From positions 1-5,711 of the forward strand of contig JASHUH010000080.1 of NCBI GenBank assembly GCA_030040115.1: 5,711 nt of DNA, given 5' to 3'. This document shows, piece after piece, positions 4,137 through 5,711 of the stretch. The notes under the pieces were generated by a model. That model ran no database searches and was not told the DNA's origin. It saw only the letters and a program-made list of their open reading frames with translations. How positions within the stretch are numbered: position 1 is the first letter of the stretch; the number at the start of each line of letters is the position of its first letter. This stretch comes from Acidobacteriaceae bacterium (lineage in GTDB: Bacteria > Acidobacteriota > Terriglobia > Terriglobales > Acidobacteriaceae). The position numbers and the translations under genes are program-made.

Positions 4137-5711
4137 TTGTTGAGGATTGCACAGGAGCTGCGGGGCGTGGCCAACGCCGCCGTGTATGCGGTGGCGACGT
4201 TTGTCGCGCTTGCCCCGTGCAGCCTGGCTCAGCAGTTCAGCTTCAGCTCCATCGCAAAGGGAATGGACAACCTGGATGTGAACTGCATCGCGCAAGACCG
4301 CGCCGGGTACCTGTGGGTAGGCACTGAGGATGGTCTGTACCGCTATGACGGGAACCGGTTCGTGCGCTTCGGAGATGCGGAAGGGCTGCGCGGGCGCTAT
4401 ATTCAGAATCTTTTTCTGAGCGCCGGCGGCACGCTTTTTGTGGGCACGCGGGACGGAATCTACTTTCAACGGCGCAGTGGAAGTTTTGCGGAGATTCGTC
4501 CTCCGGGCGACAAGAGCGAATTTTCGCAGCGGGCGGGGACAGATTTCGCCGAGATTGCACCTGACCAGGTGGCGGCTGTGGACCGGGAGGGAGTCTTCCT
4601 CCTGCGCCGTATCGGGCCGGAAAATTGGGCAGCTTCGCCGATGCGGTTGGAGGGCGGGCCGGTCTGGAGTGTTCTCGAGGGCTCCCGCGACGCACTGTGG
4701 TACGGCTGCGGCGCCGACCTGTGCAGGTTGGCGAACGGCAATGTAACCCACATGGCCGCGGCATTGCATATGCCCAAAGACCGATGGGTGCGCTTATTGA
4801 TGACGCAGGATGGGCATCTCTGGCTGCGCGGCGCAACGCATTTGGGCGAGTTGACGGAGGGCGGAAAGCGCTACGTGGCGCACGATCTTCCCGGCCGCTC
4901 CAGCGCCTCTCCCTATGAGACGTTGACGGCCGATGCGCAAGGGACGATCGCCGCATCGCTGGGAGAATCCTTCGGCTTACTGCAAGAAAATGGTTGGCGG
5001 ATGGTGACCCAGCGCAACGGGCTCACCCGCTATGACATTTCCACGTTGTTTGTCGACCGCGATGGATCGATCTGGATGGGCGTCGTCGGCCACGGCCTGA
5101 TGCGCTGGGTGGGTAAGGATGGCTGGGAAGCATTTACGGTCAGTCAAGGGCTGAGTGACAACATCGTGTGGAGTTCGCTGCGCGATAGGCGAGGACGATT
5201 TTGGGTGGCGACGGAGTCAGGGCTGAACCTGATTTCAGAGGGGAGCGCGACCCCGCGGCCATGGCGGAAGAATGGGATTCAGACGGCGCGCTCCGACTCT
5301 CTGGCGGAAGACGGGGACGGAGCCTTGTGGATGGGTAGCGCGGCGGGTGAGCTGGTGCGGATCGATGAGGCGTCTCTTGCCGGACGCGCGTGGAAGCTGC
5401 CGGAAATTGTGAAGGTGGTGAGCGATGGGGCGACTCACCAGCTATGGATCGCGACCGATGGCGGGTTATACAGGCTGAATACTGCGGCCTGGGAGAGCGG
5501 ACCGGTCCTGGTGGAAGATCGGGCTTTCCCACTGGCCAAGATGCGCTTCACCGACTTGTCCCTGGACCACGGCGGACGATTGTGGGCAGCCGCACAGCGG
5601 GGATTATTCCGGCTGGATCCCGGCGGCTGGACAGCCATCGGTTCGGGAGGAGAGAGCACGATCCCCGAGGAGGTGGCCGCCGACGCAGCGGGAAATGTCT
5701 GGGTGGCAGGA
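4137..5711 (+). CDS. Secreted two-component-regulator propeller sensor protein, 5' part
   Basis: The frame stays open to the right edge (525 codons seen). It has an N-terminal signal peptide: basic start MLRIAQELR, a hydrophobic core at about 11-27, and a probable cleavage site SLA/QQ after residue 31. Beyond it come repeated beta-propeller blades with the Reg_prop pattern (LWxG-x-GLYR): LWVGTEDGLYRYDG (Trp60), LFVGTRDGIY (about 101-110), LWYGCGADLCRL (Trp188), LWLRGATHLGEL (Trp229), IWMGVVGHGLMRW (Trp313), FWVATESGLNLI (Trp356), LWMGSAAGELVRI (Trp398), LWIATDGGLYRLN (Trp437), LWAAAQRGLFRLD (Trp483) and VWVAG (Trp522). A degenerate blade is near 270. Such domains usually sense periplasmic ligands and are followed by a Y_Y_Y domain, a membrane helix and a histidine kinase, GGDEF or other output; that part lies beyond the window. 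The ligand is unknown. It starts at TTG 4137 (TTG 4140 possible) behind GAAGG. It is divergent from the amidohydrolase, with 572 bp between them. Confidence 0.88.
   Translation, partial: MLRIAQELRGVANAAVYAVATFVALAPCSLAQQFSFSSIAKGMDNLDVNCIAQDRAGYLWVGTEDGLYRYDGNRFVRFGDAEGLRGRYIQNLFLSAGGTLFVGTRDGIYFQRRSGSFAEIRPPGDKSEFSQRAGTDFAEIAPDQVAAVDREGVFLLRRIGPENWAASPMRLEGGPVWSVLEGSRDALWYGCGADLCRLANGNVTHMAAALHMPKDRWVRLLMTQDGHLWLRGATHLGELTEGGKRYVAHDLPGRSSASPYETLTADAQGTIAASLGESFGLLQENGWRMVTQRNGLTRYDISTLFVDRDGSIWMGVVGHGLMRWVGKDGWEAFTVSQGLSDNIVWSSLRDRRGRFWVATESGLNLISEGSATPRPWRKNGIQTARSDSLAEDGDGALWMGSAAGELVRIDEASLAGRAWKLPEIVKVVSDGATHQLWIATDGGLYRLNTAAWESGPVLVEDRAFPLAKMRFTDLSLDHGGRLWAAAQRGLFRLDPGGWTAIGSGGESTIPEEVAADAAGNVWVAG

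Noticed and set aside
3694..4152. 152-codon minus-strand open frame in the intergenic region
   Set aside because: It shows no recognisable domain, is Ser/Arg/Pro-rich like a chance frame, has no good ribosome-binding site, and overlaps the promoter and first codons of the propeller gene.
4200..4235. LAPC in the propeller signal peptide as a lipobox
   Set aside because: Proline just before the cysteine does not fit a lipobox, whereas SLA/QQ is a good signal peptidase I site.
4077..4956. Long minus-strand open frames opposite the propeller gene
   Set aside because: They are antisense shadows; the plus frame has a signal peptide and repeated propeller blades.

Overview
The window (high GC in the coding parts, moderately lower between 3600 and 4130) looks like a chromosomal segment of a soil-type bacterium, most likely an acidobacterium. 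That placement is inferred from three things: the style of the HypE N-terminus, a Tat-exported amidohydrolase next to a large secreted propeller sensor, and degenerate 7-8 bp tandem arrays between genes. No taxonomic marker is present.

Left half (1-2565, + strand): the 3' end of hypC, then complete hypD and hypE. These encode the late part of the [NiFe]-hydrogenase maturation machinery. HypE makes a thiocyanate on its C-terminal cysteine from HypF-supplied carbamoyl phosphate; HypC-HypD hold the iron and receive CN and CO to build Fe(CN)2CO. hypC and hypD overlap by ATGA. hypD and hypE are separated by 130 bp of repeat-rich sequence. The hydrogenase and hypA/B/F are not in view and probably lie upstream of the window.

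Middle (2606-3564, - strand): a Tat-signal amidohydrolase of the Amidohydrolase_2 type, convergent with hypE. It is broken twice: a one-base deletion near 3184 and an in-frame TGA at 2927-2929. Repairing both gives an uninterrupted 319-residue protein, so this is either a young pseudogene or two sequence errors.

Intergenic region (3565-4136): about 570 bp with no convincing gene. It holds a candidate promoter for the amidohydrolase, a pair of small palindromes, a GC-rich hairpin with a short T tract on the minus strand, and a candidate promoter for the next gene.

Right (4137-5711 and beyond, + strand): a signal-peptide-bearing protein made of repeated two-component-regulator propeller blades. 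It is open at the right edge, so its output domain is not visible.

The least explained structure is a family of short tandem arrays sharing a TCAGC core. They sit at the hypC/hypD boundary (8-bp period, inside the hypC reading frame) and on both sides of the hypD-hypE gap (7-bp period, in opposite orientations). The facing pair could fold into a long hairpin reaching the hypE ribosome-binding region. I see no CRISPR, integrase, transposase, tRNA or rRNA, and no evidence for a wholly new system.
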